A stretch of DNA of 64,000 nucleotides, from positions 122,357 to 186,356 of the forward strand of contig LSRX01000805.1 of the NCBI GenBank assembly GCA_001939145.1, written 5' to 3'. The notes beneath the pieces are model-generated. The model made no database searches. It worked only from the letters and a program-made list of their open reading frames with translations, and was not told the DNA's origin. Source of the stretch: Symbiodinium microadriaticum (lineage: Eukaryota > Sar > Dinophyceae > Suessiales > Symbiodiniaceae). This document shows positions 10,350 to 20,929 of the stretch, one piece after another (positions within the stretch are counted from its first letter, which is position 1; each line of letters begins with the position of its first letter). Position numbers and translations under genes: made by a program.

Positions 10350-13300
10350 ACCGAATATGCTCCAGTGTTCTGTCCAAGAGACGTCTGCAACGAACTGCGT
10401 GCGCCGCTTCTTCCGTACCTGGCGTTGCAGCGGCAGTCAGAGCGGGGGATTCAACGTCACCTAGACAAGCGCGACAAAGCGACTGAACCATCGCCGTCCG
10501 TGGGCCTCCGCAAAAATGAGAAGCGAGCAAACTTGAGTTTGTGCGCAAGTCAGAGTTTCAGCTAAGTTAGAGTGCCTCTCGAAAGGTGCCAGAGTCCCTT
10601 CGAAGTAGGCATGAGACACCGGCATGGCCTGAATGGTCCGGAGCCCGAGTGCAAGTGAAAGGAACATCAACCGAAAGAGACAAAGAGATAGTATGCGAGA
10701 GAGAGAGACCAGAACCTACCGAGGCAGTAGGCAACGCTCACAAACGTGCGGGACATTACGGGACCAAGGACCTGACGTCTCCAGCAAATCCGCCGTATCC
10801 GCCATCCCCGGCCACTGCCAGTGAGTCGGGCGCCTGTCGTTCACGAACTCAGAGACGGCAGTTTGTAGCACTCAACATGCAGAAGCGCAGATTTAGCAGG
10901 CCTGATCCAGCAAGGTTTGAATTTCTTCCCGCCTGAACTGCACAGAGTGCATCTACGAACTTTGGACTCGGCCGCTTGGATGTCGGGGGTCAACGAACCG
11001 TCGATGTCGCAGAGGTGAAATTGCCAAGCGCCCCGCCGTTGAGCTTGAAAAAAGCCAAGCACAGCTTGCTGCTCCTGGCGCTCTATGTCTCTGGACATTC
11101 CCGCGATGATTCCAGACATGGAGTGCATCCTCTTCACCCAGCATGATCAGTTGCCTTGCCTGGGTCGCGTATGGCTGCGAATCCAGCCATCTCTCTTGCT
11201 GAGGCCCGCTCCACTGCCAGATTTGACAACGGCACGAGCTGCACTGCCGCCTGTATGCAACTGTGCTCGGACAAGAAATCACATAGCTGGTCCCGACTTC
11301 AGCAGTGCTCGGTCTGTCCATCTCTTGCTACTAGTGACCCTCTTTTCATCCTTCCCCTCGGGGGAAGCCTCGTGACCAGTGCAAAATCTGTGGACTCTTC
11401 GGCTAAAGTCGACCCACCTGCCCGGCCACTTGGTTGAGGTCGTCGATATCGATGACCTCTTCCTGGAAGACAAATCCCACACGCCCACACATTTGGTTGA
11501 TGTACGGTATGCAAGCAAGACTAGTGCAGTCGCTGGTGGAGCTTTCCTGTGCATACGGCACTGGTGATGTTGATGTTTCGGCCGCAGCAGCAGGAGCAGC
11601 AGGAGCCTGTCGCAACAGCTGCCCGGATAACAACAAACTCGTAGAACAAGCTGATGCCAACTCAACCGCGCACTATATTTGCGAAGCGCAGGAGTGATGA
11701 GGTGCTGCACGAGCTGTTTATGTTTGTCTGCGTTTCACGCAATGATTCGAGCCAGCATGGCCTCATCTTCAAGGGCAAGCTCCATGTCCAAAGGCATAAC
11801 GTCTTCACCTGAACGCTGGCTGCCACTTGCCCGATGAGGACAAGTTTGAAGTCGTGCTTGGCCAGCCCGGTTGCTAGATCTACCTTGTTTGAGACATCCA
11901 CTTTTCAGCTCCAATGCGATGAAAGAGGCGGGTAGTGGACGTGTTCCACAGGACGGAGACGGAACGTTTGGCACCCACGAGCGCAGGCAGGCGCAGCAGG
12001 TGCCATTCCCTGTACATCCGCTCATTCCGAAGGCCTCGAGTCCGTCGCGCACACGGTCGCACTGCAGCAGTGCAGTGGTGTGAGGCCCAAGAGCTGCAAG
12101 CCGTTGCAAGCTTCACTCCAGACTGTCCAAACCCAAGTCGCCGACCTTCGACAGGTTTCCGAAATCTTGACTGGCTCAACAGCCATTCCTGAGCTGCCGG
12201 CCTCCTTGCGACTGGGAGGAGGTATGTGCTCCTTCTTCATGGTGTCCTCTGTTCGAGATGTTCTGCACACTCTCTTTACTTCCACATCCAACATGCTATT
12301 CAAGCACACGCATAGCATGAGTGGTATATGGTGTCCTCTGTTCGAGATGTTCTGCACACTCTCTTTACTTCCACATCCAACATGCTATTCAAGCACACGC
12401 ATAGCATGAGTGGTATATGGTGTCCTCTGTTCGAGATGTTCTGCACACTCTCTTTACTTCCACATCCAACATGCTATTCAAGCACACGCATAGCATGAGT
12501 GGTATCGACAGTCCTTTGAAATCTTTTCAAGCGCGGCTTCTTTCGATGACAGAAACAACAGCATCCCTTTCTTGACATACACCTTACAGCCAGCAACCAT
12601 GAGCTGAGCTTTGCATCCAACGTACAGAAACCTGCCGGCAAAACCTTGCGACCCGTCTTCAGATTCTCCAGCTCGTACTTGGCGACATCTGCGGATGCCT
12701 CAGCAAGATCGCAGGTGCTCCTGGATGCTCCTGGCATGGCAGTAACGGCATCGCTCTTGGAAACTCGCGTTGCGACTGGCCGGAGTGACATCCTCAGCGT
12801 GAGTGCGATCACAGACCCACGGCCAAACAGGGAAAGCTTGGCGTCACGCTTCTATGAGTCGCGGCTGCGCTGACGAAGGGTGGAAGCTCCGTGGCTCCGT
12901 CGGTGTGTGCATGCGAGGAGATGTATTTCTTGATTTTCCAGACACCGTTGTTGTTCTGTTGCTGCCGTATGTAGTACCTAGATCTAGAATCTAGACAGCA
13001 TGTTAGGTACTGCAATTCGCCTTCGAAGAGCCGCGAGCAAGGCATTGCAGCATTCTGCAGCATTACAGTAGCTGTGCGAAGCGGCACAACCACAAAGCCA
13101 GCCTACGGCAGGCTCTTCCGGTTCAGCGGCGGCCTCCCAGCAGACGTCCGGTCACGGACTGAGCTCAGGATTCCAGGCCGCGCCTTCGGCTGATCTGAAA
13201 GCGCCACCAGCGGAAGGGTGTCGAAGTCGTGGTCTTAGCCGGACTCCCACAGGCTGAGACAGGCTGCAGCAGCTGCAGCTGCAGGAACTGCGAGACCACC

Positions 13301-14280
13301 CCGGGCCGCCGACGCTCGCCTGTCGCCGCCGACTCGAGCTCCTCTCTGACTCTGCCATCTCTCTTTGCCACTGCCATGCTGCGAAGCCCCATCGCGGTCC
13401 TCGAAGGCACCCTTCGGAACAACTTTTCTGCGAACCGCCCGCATGACTTCCTTGCACCGCCACAGAGCCGCGCATGCCGCGCAAGGCGTCGCAGCACAAA
13501 CCCTGTCCTGGAGCTCTGTTTGGGAGAGCGCACCAAAGAGATCATCACTGGCTACGATGGACCTAAGCAAACTTTTGTTGAATCGTGAAACCACAGCTAC
13601 CCACTTCCAAAGCACAGCGAAATTACACAAAGACAGACAGACAGACAGACAGAATGGAGCAAATACGACTCCTACACTACACCCACACCGACCCCACCCA
13701 CCTCCTGCAGGGAACCAGCCGACATTGCTTGACTTACAAACGACCAGTAAGCAGAGAAAATCATTGCAATCGCATCACGGCCATGCAGAAGAGAGAGAAT
13801 TCGGACTCATGGAACGATAAGCGGCAACCTGCAGATGTAGAAAGGATTGCAGCGTGGCAAAGTCGCTGGTGCTTGCCTCAATCGGTCTCTGCATCAGCTT
13901 GATCGCTCTTAGTTGCTTGGCAGGAACTGATTTCGAGGGGAGGGGCTCTAAGAGAACAGCATCGTTGGTCGAAAATGATGTTTAGTTGTCATAGAGCACG
14001 ACAGAGTAAACATCCCATGAACCTCCAGCCGCGTTGTTTTTTACTGGTTGCCATTCGCGCTTTGTTTATTGGATTGTGGCCTTCATGTCTTTATGCTGCG
14101 CCTGCTGTTCAGGGAAGACATAGCAGTGTTGAGGCAGGCTTCCACGAGATGGAACCGACAGCTCGAGCCTTGTAAGCGACTGCATCGGCATCCAAGGCTT
14201 TTTTGCCTTTTTGCCCGGTCTTCACTGCCTCATGGTCTCGCCGATCATCCGCCAGTTTCATCAGGCCAGTGGCGCAGGAA
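10350..14280. other. Gene-poor stretch with unassigned exon-like ORFs
   Basis: Several open frames on the minus strand have protein-like composition but no recognisable family: about 11137-10960 (contains GIIAGMSRDIERQEQQAVLG), 11480-11400 (EEVIDIDDLNQVAGQ after an AG acceptor), 11790-11738 (DVMPLDMELALEDEAMLARI, then TGA) and 12740-12500 (contains KYELENLKTGRKV). They could be scattered exons of one or more unrecognised genes. A GACA microsatellite lies at 13630-13653. Confidence 0.3.
12239..12505. repeat. 89-bp tandem repeat, three copies
   Basis: The unit beginning GGTGTCCTCTGTTCGAGATG starts at 12241, 12330 and 12419, a constant period of 89 bases. The three copies look identical by eye. 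The period is not a multiple of three, so a frame running through it would change reading frame between copies, which argues against a coding role. The array ends inside the 3' part of an unassigned minus-strand ORF. Confidence 0.95.
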
Positions 14281-14329
14281 GGTCGGCTGGTTCCACCAAA
14301 TTCCTTGAAGGCTACTCGGTTCATCTATC

Positions 14330-16193
14330 GGGGTGAGCGCGCCCCACGGCTGGTTTACGTGACAGATGGTGGTGTGCAGGACTTCTCGCACGGATTGCTT
14401 GAGGTACGAGCATCGGAGCCTTTAGGAACCATTGGTGCTGCCAGGACTGCACAGCGATTGTCCAGCTCATGCGACGCCGCCGTAAACGGATCCTTCTGGT
14501 GCCTGGCTCTTCCCTTCTTGTGGAGTTCGCCCTTGACACCATTCGTTGCAACAGCCTGCATCAGGTGCTTGCTGCCGCCGATCCGCACGATGAGCTGGAA
14601 GTGCTATGGAGCGCAATGTGTTGTGCCATCGATCAGCAGGCTGCCTGCGCTGCTGAATTTCTCTCTTTCACCTCGGCGGCTTTGGCACCGCAGGTTGGAA
14701 CCTTCTTCGATCCCTCTGGCAACTATCGTGATGTTCGTGCGGTGATGCAGGCTGTGCCAAGCAGTTTGCGTCGAAGCTGTGAGCTGATGTGAGCTTTGAC
14801 CTGACAGGAGTTCGGCGACCGGAAGGCGGGCGATGCTGAGTCCAGGAATCGGCGCTCGTAGGGGCCCTTTTGGACTTGGCAGGAGATGCCTTTCTTGCGT
14901 CTTGGCATTCGCTATGGCGGCTGGTCTCGTGCAAAGGCAAGCAAGAGCGGAAGTGCGGCTGTGCAGCGCATACCCATACCCAAGTCCCTTCTTCGAGCAG
15001 GAAGCTCCTACCTTCTCGTTGCTGGGTGAGCTGCTTGTGGTGAAGAACCGGATGCCTCCCTCCCTTCGGGGGATGCAGGCGGGGGTTTGGGGCGGAAGAT
15101 GCGACACGTGTGGCACGTCATGGGCAGGCTGGCTCTTTGTTGACGGAGGAAGAGGCCTGCCTTCCCAGTCTCCGCAGGCCGCAACGCCATGGTTTGGGTC
15201 AGGTCAAGTCAGGGAAACCGAGCTCGGGCAGAACTTTGGGCTGCAGGCCACCCCTGCTTATGCCCAGCAGCTGTTTGACTTGAAGAGAAGAACAGGCAAG
15301 CCCTGGAAGCCGAAGACCTCGGTGGTTTCTGCTGTTGCGACTGCTGCCACGGCATTGGATGCACCTCGGCAGACCACAGAACCTGGGCTTGTGAGCTGTG
15401 CAAGTCGGGTTGGGTCCCTTGTGCTCGGCGGTCGCCGAGGCAACTGCGGGCCAAAGTTCCCGCATCTTTCTGGAGCCAACTACTTATGGCTCACACCGCC
15501 AGGCTCTTGGAGGTGACGTCTCTCTGCGAGTCGTAAAGGCTCTCTGCCTGCCTCCGAGGATTCTCTTTGCCAACTTATGCCGGCTCGGGTACGAGGCGGA
15601 TTTTGCCTGCACGGTCAGGGCAGGTGGAGCTGCATTTGGAAGCCACCGGTCCTCTCTCCGCTGCTGTTTTCAGCTACAGACGCAGTCGAAGCCTCGCACG
15701 GTAAACCCAGGGAAGCATGACTCTGCACGCGAGGGCCTCTCGCTCGAGATCTCGAGAGAAGACGTGCCGCTCGCTGGGTGAAGTTGTCCTTTGCACGCAG
15801 ACGTGCACAATTACGACGACTTTGGGAGATGCCTGCGATCAGCTCATCGCGTCTGGTCATACAGGAACCCTCGTGATGCACGAGGGGGAAGTCGTGGGAG
15901 TCATCACGGAGAATGACATCCTGGCCGCCCTGATGGATGGCATCGACCGTGACATTCAACTCGACCTGTGGCTGCGTGGAGGCCAAGCTCGACTCCCAGG
16001 ATGCATGGTGAACGCTTTGACCATGACCCCAGCAATGAGCCTTTTAAAGGCTGCCGAGAGGATGGCTTGCCAAGCGGAGAAGGACTCAGGCTACGCCTGC
16101 CATCACTTGCTCGTCTCCAACGGTTCGCAGCCTCACTTGGTGTCGGATCTTGATGTGGTAGCCTTGTCTGCACTGTCTGCACCTTTTAGCTAG
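14330..16193 (+). CDS. Patatin-like TDGG protein with C-terminal CBS-domain pair
   Basis: The only confident plus-strand gene. The stretch PRLVYVTDGGVQ (exon ending 14379) carries a DGG motif as in the catalytic Asp region of patatin/PNPLA phospholipases. It continues as DCTAIVQLMRRRRKRIL (14445-14498), VLAAADPHDELEVLWSAM (14565-14639), VGTFFDPSGNYRDVRAVMQ (14694-14750), MPFLRLGIRYGG (from 14883), LLVVKNRMPPSLRGMQ (about 15030-15078) and FPHLSGANYLWLTP, then RILFANLCRLGYE (about 15452-15595). The last exon (about 15770-16193) encodes a CBS pair, with TLGDACDQLIASGHTGTLVM, GVITENDILAALM and a second unit ending SDLDVVALSAL, then TAG. CBS pairs usually bind adenine nucleotides. Introns of 54-66 bases start GA, GT and GC. 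Upstream exons, including any GxSxG serine motif, were not found, so lipase activity is inferred only. Confidence 0.6.
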
Positions 16194-17028
16194 CCTTAGC
16201 TTGGCTGCTCCTTCAATCCCTCAGTTTGTGTTCGTGCCATTTGTCGAACGAAGGCCAAAAGCTTGATCAGCAACCTGCCCAAGAGGAGCAGGGCTGCCGT
16301 GTTCGTGGAAGTCAAGGAGGCCTTACGGTAAGCCCTTGTGTGCGTTTGTCTCAAGTGTTCGCTCCCCAGAGCATCTCCAGTGTTTGTTGCAGACTCGTGC
16401 AGACCGCGCAGGCAATGAAGNTCCCCCCTCCGCATTTCCTGGACCCTTAACCGAGTGGGGGTGACCTCATGATGAGCGAGGCCAGGGAGGCAGTAGTTCC
16501 ATAGTTCCATGCAGAGACAAGCTGATGAGCTGGACAGGACAGGGCAGTCTCAATCGAGGATTCATGGAACACTGAGCACAGTCTGTCGGAATGGCGTTCC
16601 ACTCCTGTGTCACGGGTCAGCGTGGGTGCTGCCCCATTGTTCCCCTTGAAAACACCACAACCAACAGCACCCCTCAAGTTCATGCACAGTGCCAGTGTAT
16701 TTGAGTTCAGAGCCCTGCATCCTCCTTGCCTTGGTTCTTTAGTGTAATGTCCTCATGTCAAGGCTTGCAGCAAACAGAAGACGGCTCGCAGCACTCTGGT
16801 CTATGTGGAATCCTGGAAGGAGAGTCTTAATTGCGTCCTCCAAACGCGCGATGTGCTTCTTGCCTCCCAGCAGGGCCTTCAAGATCCAGGCTTGAAAGGG
16901 CTTACATCACTTACATCTGCTTACGTGTCTTCGGCCTGGTCGTCCGCAAGAATGGGCGTCAGGGCACCTGGCCGCACCTCGGTTTGGGCAAAGATTTGCA
17001 TGAGGTAAGGCAGAGTGGGACTCCGGCC
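16194..17028. other. Intergenic stretch
   Basis: Follows the TAG of the CBS gene and lies between two genes that point towards each other. Contains one ambiguous base near 16421. No supported gene or RNA was recognised. Confidence 0.4.
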
Positions 17029-17790
17029 TCACGAATGCGGCCGGAAATCTCGACCTCGTCGAAACTTTTGCCCAGTGTCGTGACTCGTGCAACTACCAAG
17101 AGTAGTGAGAGGCCTCCGGCTCTTCTGTCGGCCGGCTGAATCTAGGCATCCGGATCTAAATCTACAGGTCCATTCTATTTCAGACTCAGCAACAACGAGC
17201 CGGAGCCACGCCATCATGAGTCCAGCACGGACCTCATCTGCCTCCTCCTGAACAAAGCTTGACAAGTTTATTACACACTGCGAAGCGACGAGGCGGAGCA
17301 GAGGCTTCGTGAGCCTCCAGGAAAGCGCTCTGCTTGCAGTAGATCTTGCAGGCGCCCACCTGGCAAAAACATCCAAAACCTCAGAAGAAATGTGGATGTT
17401 GACAAGCCATTTTGCCCACCAGTAGGTGCCCGGTAGCTCGCAGGGAGACAAGCGACCGTTTTGCCGAGATACTGCCAGGCGGACGCACGAAATGGCCCCA
17501 GGACCGCTCAACAGAGCACAGGCTTCAGTTAGGGCCCAGTCGTAGCAAGCAAGCTGCGAAGATCGATCTCCTGGTAGTCCTGCATGCAGAAACAAGCCGA
17601 GTGCTTGTTCAGCCGTTCGTGCTGGAATGTGTAGCAGGAAAGAAACTTGTGCAACCGCTGGACTAAGCAGGACCAACGCCTTCTGAGCGCGTCTTCTTTT
17701 TCTGGCAACAGCAGCACACAACCATCTCGAGCGTTCACAATCGTCCTTCTGCGCCAGAAACTTGCTGCGTGATACTTCGAGATACAGCAC
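17029..17790 (-). CDS. Unrecognised 253-residue ORF
   Basis: A 762-base frame without stops, much longer than the usual background here. Its composition is protein-like: an N-terminal basic segment, then a mostly helical region with several Trp residues (for example GTYWWAKWLVNIHISSEVLD near the middle) and a C-terminal third rich in Arg and Ser that may be intron read-through. No domain, signal peptide or clear membrane helix was recognised. It sits just downstream of eS24 on the same strand, starting 33 bases after that gene's stop codon, so it would need its own trans-spliced transcript. An alternative is two or three short exons of a gene in another frame. Confidence 0.3.
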   Translation of the reverse strand: MLYLEVSRSKFLAQKDDCERSRWLCAAVARKRRRAQKALVLLSPAVAQVSFLLHIPARTAEQALGLFLHAGLPGDRSSQLACYDWALTEACALLSGPGAISCVRLAVSRQNGRLSPCELPGTYWWAKWLVNIHISSEVLDVFARWAPARSTASRALSWRLTKPLLRLVASQCVINLSSFVQEEADEVRAGLMMAWLRLVVAESEIEWTCRFRSGCLDSAGRQKSRRPLTTLGSCTSHDTGQKFRRGRDFRPHS

Positions 17791-17822
17791 TCACGTGCTC
17801 TCAGCCTATTGACCTGCGGAGC

Positions 17823-18818
17823 TCACTTCTTGCCAGTTGTGCGGGCCTTGCTCTTGTCCTTGCCACGGGCCTCATGTTGCAGCGACGGGCTGCATGAATC
17901 TGCTAATAACATCTGAAAACAGAAGAGCGGGGACCTTCTTCATTCGGTTCTTGGTGTCCTTCTTTCCGCGGCGGCCTCGCAACGCAGCATACTCGGGTTC
18001 TGCTTTCCTCAAGATCGGCTGGCGCATTAGTTGCAGCCCCTGGCGCACCTGCACCCGTCTTCTCACCACCGACACCGGCCTCAGCTAGGATGCAGGAGCA
18101 CAGCACCGGCATTCTGTTTTTCCTTCTTCAGACCGAGATCCATGACCTCTGCTCCGATTCCGGTGTGCACTGACACTGAGCGTCGTGCACGCTTGAGCCT
18201 GTACTTCGGCTCGAACTTCTTCATCTTGTCCAGGCTCTCGTAGATGAGGCCTTCACACACAGTCCAAGCTTCGTTCCAGCCCGCCACGGGCAGAGGTGGT
18301 CGAATTCTTTGATTTATCATCGGCTGACACACCAAGCTCTCGGCCAAAACCGGTGCTTCGACCACCACCGAAGGCCGTCTTGAAGCTGAACAGCTGGATG
18401 CAGGCGGTGTCTTTCACTTTGTACCTGCATCCCAACCCTTCATGCTGTAGTGCCGCACGACTGCACTTGGCTCATCACTTCTGCCTAACTGTCTGGTGGT
18501 GGTTTCACAGCAAACGTGTGCGCACATTTTCGCCAATTTTTCTGTGAGGTCCTTCTTTGCCACCTTGCTACGAATGGGTTGCTTGGCGGATGTGATCTGG
18601 CTGTGCCGGCAAGAGGTGTGCAACACCAATAACTAAGAAGCCGGCATTCGCCATGCTGGGATGGATGACATCCAGCACGAACTGCTTCCTTACCAGTGTT
18701 TATCAGTGCTCACTACACTGTCTCATCGGACGGCATCCCCACTTTGGAGTGTCTTGCATTCTCGGTGGCTGCTGAGGGATTCACCGGGCCAGCAGCGGGT
18801 TGGTCTGAAACCTCGTGC
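17823..18818 (-). CDS. RPS24: 40S ribosomal protein eS24 (RPS24)
   Basis: Small-subunit ribosomal protein in the cytosol. Matched pieces on the minus strand run in the family's order: RFQTNPLLAR (about 18815-18786), KQFVLDVIHPS (about 18700-18660), KQPIRSKVAKKDLTEKLAKM (about 18585-18525), LFSFKTAFGGGRSTGFG (about 18405-18355), GLIYESLDKMKKFEPKYRLK (about 18255-18195), GRRGKKDTKNRMKKV (about 17985-17940), and a basic tail ending KARTTGKK with TGA at 17825-17823. Human eS24 has the same FGGGKTTGFG and EPKHRL motifs and a similar basic tail. The initiator Met exon was not identified; it should lie upstream of 18818. Seven exons are visible, each short. Confidence 0.85.
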
Positions 18819-18849
18819 AAACAGATTAACACGCATCTCTGGCTCTGCA

Positions 18850-20270
18850 GTCTCTGCAAGGCTAAAGACGCAAAGCAGCTGAGGTCAATACTTGCGCGTT
18901 CGGATGGTGAACTCAGACATGGTCGGCAACTAGGGCTGGAATGCTGTGTCCGTTGACTGCTGCCTGCCTGACCTTTTTTGGAGCCAAAAGAGCCAAGCGC
19001 CGACACACTGACAAACACACTGTCAACATGTCGTGGCACGGCATTCTCGGCAAAATCAGCAAAGTTGGCAGCGGGATTTCTCCCTCCCGGCAGGTCAAAA
19101 GGCTTTGGCCCCATGCCCTGAGTCCCCGAGTCCCTGTCCTGCTTCTTGAGCTTCCGCTCCCAGTGTGCCGCCAGCCAGACCTCAAGAAGCAGCTTCGCAA
19201 ACAGAACACCTTTCAGCACCATCTCCAGCCTTTCCCCAGATTCCATTTGGTGCAATGAGCTTTGCGAGCTCCATGAATTAACGTTGCATCGAATGCCGCT
19301 CACATGCTGGAGCCTGGATCCTGGCTCTGGCAGGCCATGCAGGCCGTTTGTAGCTTTATGCGCTCACTCTCGGATCAAACTAAGGGGCTTCCAGGGAGTT
19401 GATCGGGGTGGTATAACTGCAGTCATTCCGCCTGCTACCTAAAGCTGTAGCCATGCACAAGAAAGGAATCAAAAGGATCCAACAGCTCGCAAGCAACTCT
19501 GCGCAACATGATGGAACCCGCAAAGCAAAGGTGGTCACCAGCCGTTTTGAGACTCTGGTCACTGGGCCGAACCTTGTCGCCAGAAGGGACCCGACCTTGG
19601 ACAGAGTTCCGGACATGCTGAGACCGTTTCCATCCGCTGTGCTACGCATTACTGCGCGTTCCGAGGACGCAGCTTCCGAGGAAGCACGGGCTTCTTCCTG
19701 GCAGCTCCCGACGATGCCGCGGTCAAGTGTCGGAGTCGGCACGGCGGACAAAGCTGCTGAAAGTATGCTGGTCACTCCTCTCCAGCTCACGCAGGATTCC
19801 GAGGTATGGCGAACACCTTCTGCAAGGACCGCGATGTTGAGCAAGCAGCGTACGCTTGTGCAATGCTGAGTGCAACACTGGGTACCATCGGTCTCGTGCC
19901 TTGCACATCTTACATCAAGACTTTGCGATGTCAGCTATCGCAAGATATCGCAAGGAAACCCCTACTCTGGACCACAAATCTGTCGGCAAGGCGTTCTGTG
20001 CCAGTCGAACCAGCAAGCGTGTGCATCGACAGATGCCTGCGAACGTGAGAGTGCATCTCACTTTTTCAGCGATGATCACATTTAACTTGTTCTTCCGATT
20101 GGACAGGCCGATTGGCACAGGGAGCTGCTTCATACATGTCTCGCTCAGTTGCCGAGTCACGCAGGCACTTATTCACCGTCATTTGTTGCCCATCAGCATG
20201 CCATGATTCCACTGTTCGTTGCGTCTTTTGGATGCAACAGAGCAGAAACATCTAACTTCGGCCCAGCCCA
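18850..20270. other. Intergenic stretch with unassigned ORFs
   Basis: Upstream of eS24 and downstream of the exostosin gene. It must contain the first exon of eS24. ORFs at 18713-19303 (minus) and 19453-19869 (plus) are open, but neither shows a family motif, and they overlap frames on the opposite strand of similar length. No further call is made. Confidence 0.3.
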
Positions 20271-20280
20271 AGCAAGCTTG

Positions 20281-20770
20281 CGCTGTGGTTGTTGTTGTTG
20301 TTGTTGTTGTCGTTGTTGTTGGTGGTGGTGGTGGCTGCTGTTGCTGTTGTCATTGCTGCTGCCGCTGCCCCTGCCGCTGCCGCCGCCGCCGCCGCTGCTG
20401 CTGCTGCTGTGGTTGTGGCTGTGGCTGTGTCTGTGGCCGTGGTTGTGGGTGATGCTACTGTTGTGTTTGCTGCTGTATTTGTTGTGGCGCTTTGCTGCTT
20501 TTGTTGTTGCTGTTGCCGTTGCTGTTGTTGTTGTGGTTGTTGTTGCGGTTGTTCTTCTTCTTCTTCTTGCTGTTGCTGCTGCTTCTGCTGTTGCTTTTTT
20601 GCCGTTGCTGTTGCTGGCTCTGTTGCTAGTGGCTGATGTTGTTGCTGTTGTTGCTGTTGCTGCCGTTGTCGTCGTCGTTGTTGCTGCTGCTGTTGTTGTG
20701 CTTGCGGTTGTGTTCGTGGTTGTAGTACTAGTAGTAGTGGTCGTCGCCGTGGCAGTCGTCGTTGTGGAAC
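20281..20770. repeat. Long (GTT/GCT)n trinucleotide tract
   Basis: About 490 bases of imperfect GTT, GCT, GGT and GTC triplets. Because the period is three, it leaves long open frames on both strands (poly-Val/Leu on the plus strand, poly-Gln/Thr on the minus strand) that are not evidence of genes. It lies just beyond the last recognised exon of the exostosin gene. Confidence 0.92.
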
Positions 20771-20929
20771 GACTACTGTGGTTAGCAGGACAGACATGGC
20801 TGCGACTCCGTAACGACTCGGAGCCTGGAACAAAGCTCCCAATAACTTCGTGACTTGTGGACCGCCCTGAGGCCCGTTATGCGGCGTTAAACGGCCCCCA
20901 CATGCAGTCGTTCGCCTTGCCATGCATCC

